5,676 bases of DNA. Source: an uncultured Polymorphobacter sp. GTDB taxonomy: Bacteria; Pseudomonadota; Alphaproteobacteria; Sphingomonadales; Sphingomonadaceae. Shown here piece by piece: positions 5,662 to 5,676 of the stretch (position 1 is its first letter; the number at the start of each line of letters is the position of its first letter). The stretch covers positions 1 through 5,676 of the forward strand of contig CALMPZ010000625.1 of NCBI GenBank assembly GCA_937871645.1. The letters are read 5' to 3'. Made by a program: the position numbers and the translations under genes. The notes beneath the pieces are model-generated. The model searched no databases, was not told where the DNA came from, and was given only the letters and a program-made list of their open reading frames with translations.

Positions 5662-5676
5662 AAATACCCCTATTTA
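5661..5676. repeat. AT-rich palindrome TAAATA-CCCC-TATTTA at the right edge
   Basis: Perfect 6-bp arms flank CCCC, starting at the last base of the nested element. The sequence is strikingly AT-rich next to the GC-rich surroundings. It could be part of a promoter for the next gene, an insertion target or the element's outer flank, and the window ends here, so it cannot be resolved. Confidence 0.4.

Noticed and set aside
5529..5676. CRISPR array or tRNA in the repeat-rich right end
   Set aside because: The repeats are inverted and only two, with no regular spacers, and no cloverleaf fold or anticodon arm can be drawn.

Overview
The window looks like ordinary chromosomal DNA from a high-GC alphaproteobacterium, most likely a sphingomonad. 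The evidence is the strongly GC-biased third codon positions, the catabolic gene content, and a GTCATCCCGGC-type hairpin of the kind I recall as common between genes in that group. The taxonomic call is inference; no marker gene is present.

Layout: positions 1-969 (minus strand) hold the N-terminal 323 codons of a secreted M20D-type amidohydrolase that runs off the left edge. Positions 970-1119 are a divergent intergenic region with short inverted and direct repeats and one plausible plus-strand promoter. Positions 1120-5528 (plus strand) hold four tightly packed genes: a type I Baeyer-Villiger flavin monooxygenase (595 aa), a YeiH-family putative sulfate exporter (369 aa), a TauD/TfdA-family Fe(II)/2-oxoglutarate dioxygenase (289 aa) and a small glutathione S-transferase (204 aa). 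The gaps between them are 20 nt, 10 nt and a 4-nt overlap, so they probably form one operon. Positions 5534-5661 hold a 128-bp nested palindromic element made of two 36-nt inverted arms, each with its own inner hairpin, around a third perfect hairpin. An AT-rich palindrome closes the window.

How the genes may work together: two oxygenases, a glutathione transferase and a putative exporter of an inorganic sulfur anion suggest oxidative breakdown of an organic compound, possibly organosulfur, with export of released sulfite or sulfate. This is a hypothesis. The dioxygenase keeps the TauD iron and 2-oxoglutarate residues but has lost most residues that recognise taurine, so taurine is not the expected substrate. 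No regulator, uptake transporter or other pathway gene is visible. The repeat element and the unassigned four-gene cassette are the parts most worth following up.
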